Source: Bacteroidota bacterium (GTDB taxonomy: Bacteria > Bacteroidota > Bacteroidia > Chitinophagales > Chitinophagaceae). From it: a stretch of DNA of 64,000 bases. The notes under the pieces were generated by a model, which made no database searches, was not told where the DNA came from, and saw nothing but the letters and a program-made list of their open reading frames with translations. The stretch is taken from assembly GCA_005884665.1 (NCBI GenBank), contig VBAT01000020.1:20063-84062 (forward strand). Direction: 5' to 3'. The translations under genes were made by a program, and so were the position numbers. Shown one piece after another: positions 54,501 to 61,971 of this stretch (position 1 is the stretch's first letter; each line of letters opens with the position of its first letter).

Positions 54501-56987
54501 GTGGTTAGCTGATTTTGGACCGTTACAACCGGCTGCTGTTGCAGTAACAGTTGTAGTGCCTGACCATGCTGCCGAGTAAGTCACGTCACCTGTTGAAGCA
54601 TTTATTGTATTACCACCTGCAATGCTGGCGGCATCCAGTGTATAAGTGATGCTTGAAGCGTTAGCTGAATTCGCGGTATAAGTTACAGTACCTGCTCCCT
54701 GGCAACGAGTAGACGTTGAGCCCATTGCAAAATTGGGAGTAGATACTGCTGCATTAATAGTAACTGTATGTGTAGCCGTTTTCGGACCATTACATCCAGT
54801 GGCAGTTGCTGTTATTGTTGAAGATCCAACCCACAAAGCAGAAAAGGTCACTGTACCATTTGCTGCATTGATAGAATTTCCTCCTAATACACTGGCACCA
54901 TCAAGACTGTAAGTAATTCCTGTGTTATTGGTCGCAGTCGCTGTGTAAGTTACGCTACCAGCGCCAAGACAACGGAAGGAACTTGAACCCAATGCAAAAA
55001 CGGGTGTTGCTACAGACGGGTTGATAGTTACTGTATGTGTGGCTGTCAAAGGGCCGTTACAACCAGCAGCTGATGCCGTGATTACCGTGGTTCCTGACCA
55101 GCCCATTATATATGTTACTGCACCGGTAGACGGATTAATGGTTACACCACCGACAATACTGGCAGCATCTAAACTATAAGTAATGCCCGTTGTATTCGTA
55201 GCGCTTGCAGTATAGCTTATCGTTGCTGAACTTTCACAACGGGTAGAAGAAGAACCCAATGTAAATACAGGCGCACCTACCGACGGTGTAATAGTAACAT
55301 TGTGTGTTGCTGTCCTGGGACCATTACATCCTGTAGCAGTAGCTGTGATGACAGTTGCACCTGTCCAGCCTGCTACATAAGTTACATCACCGGTAACAGC
55401 ATTGACCGTGTTTCCTGCAGCTAAGGCAGGAGCGTTCAGGCTATACGTGATGCCGGTATTGTTAGTTGCAGTAGCGGCATAGTTAACAACACCAGCGCCC
55501 TGGCAACGGGTAGAATTTGCTCCAAGAATAAACACGGGTGTTCCCACAGATGCGTTGATGGTAACCGTGTGATTTGCGCTTTGAGGACCACCGCAACCTG
55601 CAGCAGTCGCAGTAATAACTGTCGTGCCTGTCCAACCCGCAGCATACGTTACCGCACCGGTTGTAGAGTTGATGTTATTACCGCCTGCGATGCTTGCTGC
55701 ATCTAAGGAATAAGTTATACTTGTCGCATTGTTTGCCGTGGCTGTATATGTAACAGAACCTGCGCCCTGGCAACGAGTAGAAGTTGCACCCAGGGCAAAA
55801 ACCGGCACAGCTACGATGCCTGCCACTGAAACAGTATGTGTTGAAGTTGCAGGACCGCCACATCCGGCAGCGCTTGCCGTGATGATCGAATTGCTAGTCC
55901 AACCAGCTATGAAAGTTACAGATCCGGTAGCAGCATTGATAGTATTACCGGCAGCTAAGCTGGCGGCATCAAGGCTATAAGTAATACCGGTTGTGTTGGT
56001 TGCAGTAGCTGCATAGGTTAAAGTCTGTCCAAGATCACAACGGGTAGAAGAGGCACCTAATGTAAACACCGGAACCGTTACATCGGGCGTTACAGTTACA
56101 ACAACACTACCAGCACCACTGCTCCAGTTTAATGTTGTATTGTCCTGTGATCTGATATAATAAGTACCTGAAGTATTAACTACATAAGTTGATCCGGAAT
56201 TGGCCGTGCTTGTACCGTTAGAACTCGTTTGCCAATACCATGTTTCGCCAGCAGGTGCAGATCCTGTGGCGGTAAGAGTAACTCCCGGGTTAGAACATTG
56301 AGGTGAATTAGAAGTGGGATCTGCTGGATTTGCAGGTACAACAATTTCTGTACCACCCACTGCTACATCATCAAGTTCGAACGATGTAGTGTTATCCTTG
56401 ATCAGTGTGATATAAAACCGGAACCTGGCCGAACCGATACTGTTGAATCCGGCGGGTAACGATATAGAAGCACTCTGTTTAGTATCATTCGTAAGACCAG
56501 ATGCGATGTTGCTGGTATAGTTATCGAGGTTTGAACGAAGAGTCCAGCGGGTAAGCCCGGTTCCTGATCCGCTACCGTTCTCACTCACGCGGTGAACAAA
56601 AGAAAGAGTAGAAAGATTCAAACCATATCCAGTATTTGCTGTGATAGAAAATTCATAATATTCAGTGAGGTCAATCGAGCTACCTGAGTTTAAGTTCCTA
56701 AAACTGAAAATATCTGCCTGGGAAACGCAGGTTGCGTTGACTGCAGAAAAACTGCTGAATATAGAATTTGCAGGTTGAGTTGTGACATTCGGATTCTGAT
56801 TGGGACAGGCGCCCGCACCGGTAAACTCATAAATCCCCAACTGGCCCCACGCTGAAGTCGTGATAGCTGCAGTGAATAAAAACGCAAGTGCCAGGCACTT
56901 TACAGTTTTTGCAGGAACACTGTGATTGTTTCCCTGGTCACACTCTGATTTTTTAGCAGGTGTAAAAAATCTTCTCATTGTTTTCAT
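48597..56987 (-). CDS. Giant T9SS surface protein (2796 residues) with nine tandem repeats
   Basis: It has an unusually long n-region before the signal-peptide core (core about 30-46, ending SAWGQ); MRRFF at residue 4 is an alternative start. Order: N-terminal beta domain (about 50-215), an Ig-like domain (220-300), nine repeats of 89 residues (about 305-1105), a beta spacer, a Big_9/cadherin-like domain (about 1370-1455, VDVLANDYDPNNN), and a long region of about 500 residues with no recognised family (FGQSFTIPLGQDFPSQDF). Then a second Big_9 domain (about 1957-2045), SdrD-B-like domains (SGQVFIDRNKDGINNDGG near 2060; SGTLYNDKNGLMDG near 2349), a fibronectin-like module (FIVERSIDNVSW) and a type A T9SS tail. 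It is probably an adhesin or gliding-related surface filament. Confidence 0.88.
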   Translation of the reverse strand: MKTMRRFFTPAKKSECDQGNNHSVPAKTVKCLALAFLFTAAITTSAWGQLGIYEFTGAGACPNQNPNVTTQPANSIFSSFSAVNATCVSQADIFSFRNLNSGSSIDLTEYYEFSITANTGYGLNLSTLSFVHRVSENGSGSGTGLTRWTLRSNLDNYTSNIASGLTNDTKQSASISLPAGFNSIGSARFRFYITLIKDNTTSFELDDVAVGGTEIVVPANPADPTSNSPQCSNPGVTLTATGSAPAGETWYWQTSSNGTSTANSGSTYVVNTSGTYYIRSQDNTTLNWSSGAGSVVVTVTPDVTVPVFTLGASSTRCDLGQTLTYAATATNTTGITYSLDAASLAAGNTINAATGSVTFIAGWTSNSIITASAAGCGGPATSTHTVSVAGIVAVPVFALGATSTRCQGAGSVTYTATANNATSITYSLDAASIAGGNNINSTTGAVTYAAGWTGTTVITATAAGCGGPQSANHTVTINASVGTPVFILGANSTRCQGAGVVNYAATATNNTGITYSLNAPALAAGNTVNAVTGDVTYVAGWTGATVITATATGCNGPRTATHNVTITPSVGAPVFTLGSSSTRCESSATISYTASATNTTGITYSLDAASIVGGVTINPSTGAVTYIMGWSGTTVITASAAGCNGPLTATHTVTINPSVATPVFALGSSSFRCLGAGSVTYTATATNNTGITYSLDGASVLGGNSINAANGTVTFSALWVGSSTITATATGCNGPKTATHTVTINAAVSTPNFAMGSTSTRCQGAGTVTYTANSANASSITYTLDAASIAGGNTINASTGDVTYSAAWSGTTTVTATAAGCNGPKSANHTVTVNGIVATPVFALGATSSRCQAATIVTYSATATNATGITYTLDATSLSGGNSIVASTGAITFAAGWSGTSTVTATAAGCGGPKTATHTVTTSGSVGSPLFVAGASTTRCQAAATVTYVANAVNTMGITYTLDATSLAGGNTINGATGTVTYSAAWSGTSTITASAAGCNGPKTATHTVTTTPSVGTPIFALGTSSSRMQGAAVVLYSATATNSTGITYSLDAASIAGGVTINAANGNVTYPASWSGTTIITASAAGCNGPTTSTHTVIINSNVVIKQLYLSDPSQALDRVDPVATGDVTTSSTTILSTIGTSSTTFTMNPVLCDSLNIKTGAITVRTYVTISSGTMPVNPAITAVLSYGGTNIITLSNPTYSGGMLTWTGNLAADVLVPAGQAISLQVTTALPGVTFRIDFDSQTKPSRIDLPVSSYINVLSVDVYTAAYPGGTKVISGTGSTTKYIRAIVADPFGSSDITSLDVQITPTGSTFTATPVGTSGCTRTFEYVWSTPATGGNYIIKATGKEGYENTVTNSLTTNYSICSVCSPVAMNDSSNGAGGDPIIVDVLANDYDPNNNINNATLTITGQPHNGSAYISNNTIIYLPNGTFQGNDTLTYQICDLTGLCATASVFLTIDPLIVDICADATKTHTYYIPYPENDAYDALQASGSPAMPSNNLRTIISIKIPYAGMTIVWDEWEDGYEANAMNPTQSTTKVWGDGNPYNGIAPGYPSDIIPANGNIILDNTMNANPRNPATIYYDGKDKITSNGQLAVTQVTGEPSIMSVQAIKTNVTSTYDFGQSFTIPLGQDFPSQDFKYTALFIRASQDNTVVSIDKDNNGTLETVVTLNEGQSYLVNGGVKTGATVTSTKPVGVELNSGGVDNYSIRNAPIYPATWYSNTYYTPVPTSDNAFDNPKDTSAVMFYNSLNRSININWSSGAPATGVITIPAKSAVRFPLAYSTTATYKFVNPTGESFTAIEMVGSYTPGGGGANGAAYDWAFNLISEARLTDYTTVAWAPGGLDLNSDGQPDVNGNPVWVTPTANTTIYVKYDGNVNGATGSVSPCGLRYDVSYNVNALNYIKIKDATDNDQGGIAIFTCNGAKIAAVYGEDPTGSTAGNSAYWDVGTTLQPFCKQKLVVASDDFATTLVSQPVTITILDNDFGFAATIDPLSVTTLGLLQPKHGTISINSNGTILYTPNIGFSGQDTFEYRVCSTPSPIVCDNAMVIVKISTCPSNGNQNVLSGQVFIDRNKDGINNDGGLGLPGIKVYLYTDGNCSGTINSNELTDSVTVDTSGYYQFTKYPEKTVADDFEGTAGASTCSSGDDGDSPWASNWSDANDLSVGFCNSSQSAFNTDVEVVKDGAFGWGLRLKDHDVSARRSINLNGAVKAFLTFSYRRKSNSLSAGEDVLVQASLNGGFSYTTIYTISGDGTADAGYVTVYNQDITSFASNNTIIRFLTNANVDDNDSVYIGHVSIKYLKYPQCYITAVAMSSVPSYYTTTTVTSKTMTISSGGSCASQFDFGLAKTNVTISGTLYNDKNGLMDGVVNGGAMGSPSGATVYAYLLDYQDKVAFKTTVNSATGAYSFPLAEVLTDYTLLLSTANIGLGNNAPAPGGFAAIWIAVGDGYGTNNMAGTGNEAGTSNTSIAVKTGTLSVTNVNFGIQRLPNSDSYLTSINHPGINQLITLNGGMNPPVLSGSDPEDCVAGCVLTTKSVTIDQVPTNAELYYNGALVVDGQSFSNFNPSVFNMRITSATVGDSVVTFRYSYVDAAMMKDPSPATYSVMWLVPLPADRLTAIAELNGNVATVKWSTLSEQNTSYFIVERSIDNVSWSVTGSSIKAAGNSSVKKEYQLPDNISDLMQNKAIYYRVKLVDIDGRITYSNVTVVRLSAKIQVAAWPNPFQSSITINITTDNATTFNIKLMDVNGRLIRNFNHAVGRGTSQTTVRDLERLPQGIYLLDMTDQRSGTNSVQRLIKN
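53672..56074 (-). repeat. Nine tandem 267-base coding repeats
   Basis: The GGACC(A/G)-(T/C)(T/C)ACA-like landmark recurs at about 53714, 53980, 54248, 54514, 54781, 55049, 55316, 55582 and 55849, a spacing of 266-268 bases. Each unit encodes PVFxLGxxSTRC ... TYSLDAAS ... INxxTGxVTY ... TATAAGCxGP ... HTVT. All nine units have the second Cys; the first Cys is Met in the last unit (SSRMQG). Confidence 0.9.
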
Positions 56988-57156
56988 TTTCGGGTTAAGG
57001 ATTACCTCGAAGAGATTTCCTTTCGGGAATCATCCCTATGATTACAATGAAAGCGACTTATTAGAGTGAAACCGGCCGGGAGTATTTTCCCGTGTTAAGC
57101 GAGCGGGTTTCATGGTCGGATTACGTTGTCTTCGTAGGGTATCTTCGATTCGAGGA

Positions 57157-57188
57157 CAAACGTAATACTGAGATTTTTTTCCCGCAAG
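57157..57188 (-). promoter_or_regulatory. Predicted promoter of the giant T9SS gene
   Basis: The minus strand has CTTG (57188-57185), a 20-base spacer and TACGTTTG (57164-57157), an exact TAnnTTTG box. The leader to the ATG at 56987 is about 160 bases and contains a short open frame starting MKPARLTREN. The rest of the 56988-57447 gap shows no gene. Confidence 0.6.
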
Positions 57189-57393
57189 CTTACGAGGAGT
57201 TTTTCGCAGAAGTAAAATCAGTAAAATTACTATGGCATATGATAGCCAACCAGATAGAAAGGTTTTTCCTCAAGATTTATTTTTAGAAACAACGTACAAA
57301 TTCGAAAAAAATGGAGTTTATGAATCATTGGATGTCATGTTCCAGTAGGTGAATGTATAAAGTAACCTATAAGTGTTTTCCAATAGCATCAAA

Positions 57394-57423
57394 CAAAAAA
57401 CGGCCGGCAATTAGCCGACCGTT
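57394..57423 (-). terminator. Intrinsic terminator of the atp operon
   Basis: AACGGCCGGC (57399-57408) pairs with GCCGACCGTT (57414-57423), one mismatch, and on the minus strand runs into six Ts. It lies 25 bases past the atpA stop, so transcription ends there without atpG. Confidence 0.88.
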
Positions 57424-57447
57424 ATTCATTTAAAAATAAAAACGAGA

Positions 57448-59028
57448 TTATGCTTTGTATTGTGGGATGATCGATTTTGCCAGCTCCACCATTTTCTTTA
57501 AACCATCATCCGGCAAATTACCTTTTTTAAATTCTGCCATCACATCCGGTAATTTGTTCTCCATTTCCATCAGGAAGTGTTCTTCAAATTCTTTCACTTT
57601 TCTGACCGGAACTTCCTTTATCAACCCGTTTGTTCCGAGATAGATAATAGCTACCTGTTTTTCTACAGGGAAAGGAGAATACTGGGGTTGTTTTAATATC
57701 TCAACGTTACGGGCTCCTTTATCCAATACATTCTTCGTCGCTGCATCGAGGTCGCCACCGAATTTGGAAAACGCTTCCATTTCACGATATAATGCTTGGT
57801 CCAGCTTCAGGGTACCTGCCACTTTTTTCATTGATTTGATCTGCGCATTACCACCCACACGGCTAACTGAAATACCCACGTTGATCGCCGGGCGTATACC
57901 CGCGTTGAACAGGTTATTCTCAAGGAAGATCTGCCCATCGGTGATCGAGATCACATTTGTAGGAATGTATGCGGATACATCACCTGCCTGTGTTTCGATG
58001 ATCGGGAGAGCCGTTAAGGAGCCACCACCTTTTACCAGGTGTTTAATGGTATCGGGCAGGTCGTTCATATTCCTGGCTACCGCATCATTGGTAATAACCT
58101 TGGCGGCTCTTTCCAATAAGCGGCTATGCAGGTAGAATACATCACCGGGATAAGCTTCACGACCGGGAGGCCGGCGAAGCAATAATGATACTTCCCGATA
58201 AGCGACGGCTTGCTTGGAAAGATCATCATAGATGATCAGTGCCGGGCGTCCAGTATCCCGGAAAAATTCACCGATAGCTGCTCCTGCGAAAGGCGCATAG
58301 AATTGTAAAGGTGCAGGCTCAGAAGCAGAAGCTGCAACAATAACCGTATAGTTCATAGCTCCCGCATCCTGCAGGGTTTTCATCACACCCGCGATAGTAG
58401 ATGCTTTCTGTCCAATGGCAACGTATATGCAGTAAACGGTTTTACCTGCCGCAAAAAATTCCTTCTGGTTAATGATCGTATCTATAGCGATCGCTGTCTT
58501 ACCGGTTTGGCGATCACCGATGATCAACTCACGCTGGCCACGACCGATGGGGATCATTGCATCAATAGCTTTGATACCGGTTTGTAAAGGTTCTTTTACC
58601 GGCTCGCGGAAAATAACCCCGGGCGCTTTACGCTCCAGTGGCATCTCATAACGTTCCCCGGTGATTGGCCCTTTACCATCAATAGGCTCACCCAGTGTAT
58701 TTACAACGCGGCCAACCATTCCTTCTCCTACTTTAATAGAAGCGATTTGGCCGGTACGCTTTACTTTGGCGCCTTCCTGTATACCACTGGTCTCCCCCAT
58801 CAATACCACACCTACGTTATCTTCTTCAAGGTTCAATGCGATCGCACGAACGCCATTTTCAAATTCTACCAGTTCCCCGTAACGAACATTACCGAGGCCG
58901 TATACACGTGCAATGCCATCGCCTACCTGCAATACCGTACCTACTTCTTCCAGGTCAGCACTGACATTTACATTGCTCAACTGCTGGCGCAGTAACGCAC
59001 TTATTTCATCTCGTTTAATATCTGCCAT
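57448..59028 (-). CDS. atpA: ATP synthase F1 subunit alpha
   Basis: 526 residues, standard length plus a short C-terminal extension. The non-catalytic nucleotide-binding subunit of the F1 hexamer. Walker A GDRQTGKT is near residue 170, and the family signature [14 protein letters not shown] near 373. It is the last gene of the atpB-E-F-H-A run. In most F1 operons atpG follows directly; here a terminator and an unrelated surface gene follow. Confidence 0.97.
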   Translation of the reverse strand: MADIKRDEISALLRQQLSNVNVSADLEEVGTVLQVGDGIARVYGLGNVRYGELVEFENGVRAIALNLEEDNVGVVLMGETSGIQEGAKVKRTGQIASIKVGEGMVGRVVNTLGEPIDGKGPITGERYEMPLERKAPGVIFREPVKEPLQTGIKAIDAMIPIGRGQRELIIGDRQTGKTAIAIDTIINQKEFFAAGKTVYCIYVAIGQKASTIAGVMKTLQDAGAMNYTVIVAASASEPAPLQFYAPFAGAAIGEFFRDTGRPALIIYDDLSKQAVAYREVSLLLRRPPGREAYPGDVFYLHSRLLERAAKVITNDAVARNMNDLPDTIKHLVKGGGSLTALPIIETQAGDVSAYIPTNVISITDGQIFLENNLFNAGIRPAINVGISVSRVGGNAQIKSMKKVAGTLKLDQALYREMEAFSKFGGDLDAATKNVLDKGARNVEILKQPQYSPFPVEKQVAIIYLGTNGLIKEVPVRKVKEFEEHFLMEMENKLPDVMAEFKKGNLPDDGLKKMVELAKSIIPQYKA

Positions 59029-59070
59029 ATATAATCTGTTTGTTGTTATTGATGAGTGGTGATTGGTGAG

Positions 59071-59090
59071 CCTGTCTGCCGCCAGGCAGG
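59071..59090. other. Hairpin in the atpH-atpA spacer
   Basis: CCTGTCTG (59071-59078) pairs with CAGGCAGG (59083-59090), one G-T, around a 4-base loop. No T-run. It may stabilise or process the operon mRNA and so set the high alpha-subunit ratio (inference). Confidence 0.4.
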
Positions 59091-59094
59091 TTTA

Positions 59095-59658
59095 CTATCT
59101 TATTTTATAAATGAAATCATTGTTCTCAAACTGTTTCGCAATGGCTTTCAGGTCATAGGCAATGCTGGCGTCAACCAGCTTGTCTCCCACCTGCAATACA
59201 AAGCCCCCGATAATATTCTTATCTACTTTCTCTTCTATTTCTATGTTTTCAAAACCGCCAGTCTGTTTAACCTGGGCAATGATCGCATTCCTAAGTTCGT
59301 TAGTGATGGGCGTTGCGGTAGTGAGTTTGAGGGTATGGATCTTTTTATGTTCTTTATACTGGCTGATAAATGCTGATGCAATTTCCGGCAGGTTGCTTTC
59401 CCTCCCCTTTTTTACCAGGAGCGTAGTAAAACCCGTCGTTATTTTGTTCATTCTGTTTTCCGTCAGAGCGTCCAGTACCTTTAATTTTTTATCCCCGGGA
59501 ATGACCGGGCTCTTTAGCAGGTTGACAAAATCACGGTTAGATTTACTTACAGAATGGAACCATTGCATATCCGCATATACTTCTTCCAGCTGTCCTTTCT
59601 CAATGGACAGATCAATCAATGATTTTGCATATCTGGATGCTAAACGTGGATTCGGCAT
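59095..59658 (-). CDS. atpH: ATP synthase F1 subunit delta
   Basis: 187 residues. The peripheral-stalk subunit (OSCP equivalent) joining F1 to subunit b. N-terminal helical bundle RLASRYAKSLIDLSIEKGQL and C-terminal KVDKNIIGGFVLQVGDKLVDASI are typical. Gene order after atpF is conserved. The spacer to atpF carries TTTGAAAAT repeats. Confidence 0.95.
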   Translation of the reverse strand: MPNPRLASRYAKSLIDLSIEKGQLEEVYADMQWFHSVSKSNRDFVNLLKSPVIPGDKKLKVLDALTENRMNKITTGFTTLLVKKGRESNLPEIASAFISQYKEHKKIHTLKLTTATPITNELRNAIIAQVKQTGGFENIEIEEKVDKNIIGGFVLQVGDKLVDASIAYDLKAIAKQFENNDFIYKIR

Positions 59659-59660
59659 AA

Positions 59661-59700
59661 TTAATTTGAAAATGAGTTAATTTGAAAATTTGAAAATTGC
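59661..59700. repeat. TTTGAAAAT short-repeat cluster
   Basis: AATTTGAAAAT occurs in overlapping or closely spaced copies (three full TTTGAAAAT units) in the atpH-atpF spacer. The same motif fills 60241-60280 and, inverted, 63867-63898. Confidence 0.65.
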
Positions 59701-59741
59701 ACCTCACTTTCCCGGACTTTTTCAAATTCTCATGAACCCGA

Positions 59742-60236
59742 TTAGTTGAGTTTTACTTCGTTAACCAATTCCTTGATATGAGCTTCCTGGGCGTCTTTGT
59801 TCGCCAGCTCTCTTTTCAACAATTTTTCCGACACTTCGACGACTAATTTTCCTACCTGGTTCTTTACTTCCGTGAGCGCAGCCATCTTTTGCGTATTGAT
59901 AGCTGCCTGTGCCTCGGTAATAATCTTATTAGCTTCTGTTTTCGCCTGCTCTTTTGCTTCGTTGATGATCTTGTCCTTTGTTTCTCTTGCTTCTTTCAGC
60001 AATTGAGCTCTTTCTTCACGGGCTTTAGCCAGCAACGCTTCGTTTTCATTCTTGAGCTGCGCCATTTCCGCTCTTACACGTTCGGCTGTAGCCAATGAAT
60101 CGGCGATGCCCTGCTCTCTTTGTTTCAGCCCCTTTACAATTGCTGGCCAGGCATATTTTCCCAGGACAAAGAATACAACGAGGAATGCCAACAGTGTCCA
60201 TATCAATAGTCCGAATTCAGGTAATAAAAGATCCAT
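59742..60236 (-). CDS. atpF: ATP synthase F0 subunit b
   Basis: 164 residues. One N-terminal membrane helix (LIWTLLAFLVVFFVLGKYAWP), then a long charged helix rich in Ala, Glu, Lys and Arg (KAREERAQLLKEARETKDKI) that dimerises as the peripheral stalk. Single b type, with no b' gene. Between atpE and atpH as in most operons. Confidence 0.95.
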   Translation of the reverse strand: MDLLLPEFGLLIWTLLAFLVVFFVLGKYAWPAIVKGLKQREQGIADSLATAERVRAEMAQLKNENEALLAKAREERAQLLKEARETKDKIINEAKEQAKTEANKIITEAQAAINTQKMAALTEVKNQVGKLVVEVSEKLLKRELANKDAQEAHIKELVNEVKLN

Positions 60237-60240
60237 GTAC

Positions 60241-60280
60241 TAATTTGAAAATTTGAAAATTGATCAATTTGAAAATGACT
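60241..60280. repeat. TTTGAAAAT short-repeat cluster
   Basis: Three TTTGAAAAT units (TAATTTGAAAATTTGAAAAT and a further copy after TGATCAA) lie in the atpF-atpE spacer. Confidence 0.65.
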
Positions 60281-60319
60281 GCATCCTCCGCCCTGTGCTT
60301 TGGATGCAGTTTTTCTTTT

Positions 60320-60598
<279 letters not shown>

Positions 60599-61801
60599 CT
60601 ATATCATTACCGCGTCATCGTGCCCGACAGTAGTATGTTCATCCCCCGCGTGGTGTTCTCCTTCTCTTGCCTGGCCAATAAATACTGCCGTTAGCAGCGC
60701 AAAAACGAAGGCCTGGATAAATGCCACCAGTACCTCTATGAAATAGATAAATATGGTAAATGCAAGGGACACTGGCGATACACCATAACCGACTGCAGGA
60801 TTTAATTGCCCGAAAATGAATATCAGCGAAATGAGACAGATAATGATAATGTGGCCTGCTACCATGTTCGCAAAAAGACGTATGATCAATGCCATGGGCT
60901 TGATAAACACACCCATGAATTCAACCGGCACCAGGATAAATTTTACTCCAGTTGGGATGCCCGGGGGGTTAAAGATATGGCCCCAGTAATGCTTGTTGGA
61001 ACTTGCCAATATCACTACGAAAGAGATAAGGCCAAGGACCATGGTGAAAGCGATATTACCCGTTACGTTCGCAGTCCCTGGTACCAATCCAAAAACGCTA
61101 TTGATGAGGATAAAAAAGAATACCGTCAGCAGGTAGGGAAGGTATTTATCAGAATGCCTTCCCAAATTAGGAATAGCCACCTCATCGCGAATAAAAGTAA
61201 TGATCGGTTCAAAGAATCCCTGGGCACCATTCGGCGCTGACAGGACACCTTCTCCTTTTTTATATCGTTTAGCTATCTTCAGCATGATCCACACAAAAAC
61301 CAGTAGCATGATAAGCATCTGCACCACGTTCCTCGTTAAAGACAGGTCATATACTTTTACTGAAGTGTCTATTTCGCCTTTATCATTCACCGCTACGATC
61401 TGCTGGACACTATATTTCTTTTCATCCAATCCATGCTCCCTGATGTATTCTTCAGTAAGCAGCCGGTAGTTTTTATATGGATGATGACCGTGCTCAAATT
61501 TGGATGACATGAAAGCTTCAAGACCGCGGCCAGGAGAATAAATAATGACCGGTAGCGGGATGCTGATGGGATGCAGGCTCCCGTCTTTCTTTTTTATATC
61601 CAGAAAATGAAACTCGTGGGCATTTAGGACGTGACCAAAAATGATCCCCTTGGCGTTAAAACCATCCTTCTTAGGTGCGTTTGTAGGTTCTGGCTGTTCC
61701 CCATCTCCGCCATGGGGCTGGGCAAAAACAGAACCCGTAAAAAAAGTAAAAATTATAATGAAAGCCGCTGCTGCAAAGGATTTTAAACGCCTGAGTACCA
61801 T
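60599..61801 (-). CDS. atpB: ATP synthase F0 subunit a, with exported N-terminal extension
   Basis: 400 residues, against about 270 in E. coli. The first 160 residues are an added region: a signal-peptide-like helix ending GSVFAQ, a His-rich segment (FGHVLNAHEFHFLD; FEHGHHPYKNY) and a hydrophilic stretch, then the standard membrane domain. The essential stator Arg is in IIRLFANMVAGH. Such extensions are known in Bacteroidota AtpB; their role is not established. It is the first gene of the operon; atpI and atpZ are absent upstream. Confidence 0.94.
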   Translation of the reverse strand: MVLRRLKSFAAAAFIIIFTFFTGSVFAQPHGGDGEQPEPTNAPKKDGFNAKGIIFGHVLNAHEFHFLDIKKKDGSLHPISIPLPVIIYSPGRGLEAFMSSKFEHGHHPYKNYRLLTEEYIREHGLDEKKYSVQQIVAVNDKGEIDTSVKVYDLSLTRNVVQMLIMLLVFVWIMLKIAKRYKKGEGVLSAPNGAQGFFEPIITFIRDEVAIPNLGRHSDKYLPYLLTVFFFILINSVFGLVPGTANVTGNIAFTMVLGLISFVVILASSNKHYWGHIFNPPGIPTGVKFILVPVEFMGVFIKPMALIIRLFANMVAGHIIIICLISLIFIFGQLNPAVGYGVSPVSLAFTIFIYFIEVLVAFIQAFVFALLTAVFIGQAREGEHHAGDEHTTVGHDDAVMI

Positions 61802-61821
61802 GCCCTTTTTGAAATTTGCCG

Positions 61822-61829
61822 CAAAGATA
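61822..61829 (-). promoter_or_regulatory. -7 box of the atp operon promoter
   Basis: TATCTTTG on the minus strand matches TAnnTTTG, 20 bases before the atpB ATG. No clear TTTG lies at the right distance upstream, so the -33 element is uncertain. The 61802-61971 spacer shows no other feature. Confidence 0.5.
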
Positions 61830-61971
61830 AGGGTGGGAAGGCAAAAACGAGCGCGGATTGCGCTGATTAAGAAGATTGATGCGGATTTTTTATTCCCATT
61901 GCCGAAACTCTTTCATATGGGGGTGATTACTAAGAGCTACCGCAAGTAGATCCTTTATCCGCGACAAAAGA

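Noticed and set aside
53672-56074. Regular 267-base repeats considered as a CRISPR or satellite array
   Set aside because: The units are fully coding in one frame, diverged at synonymous sites and encode a folded repeat; there are no short identical repeats with unique spacers.
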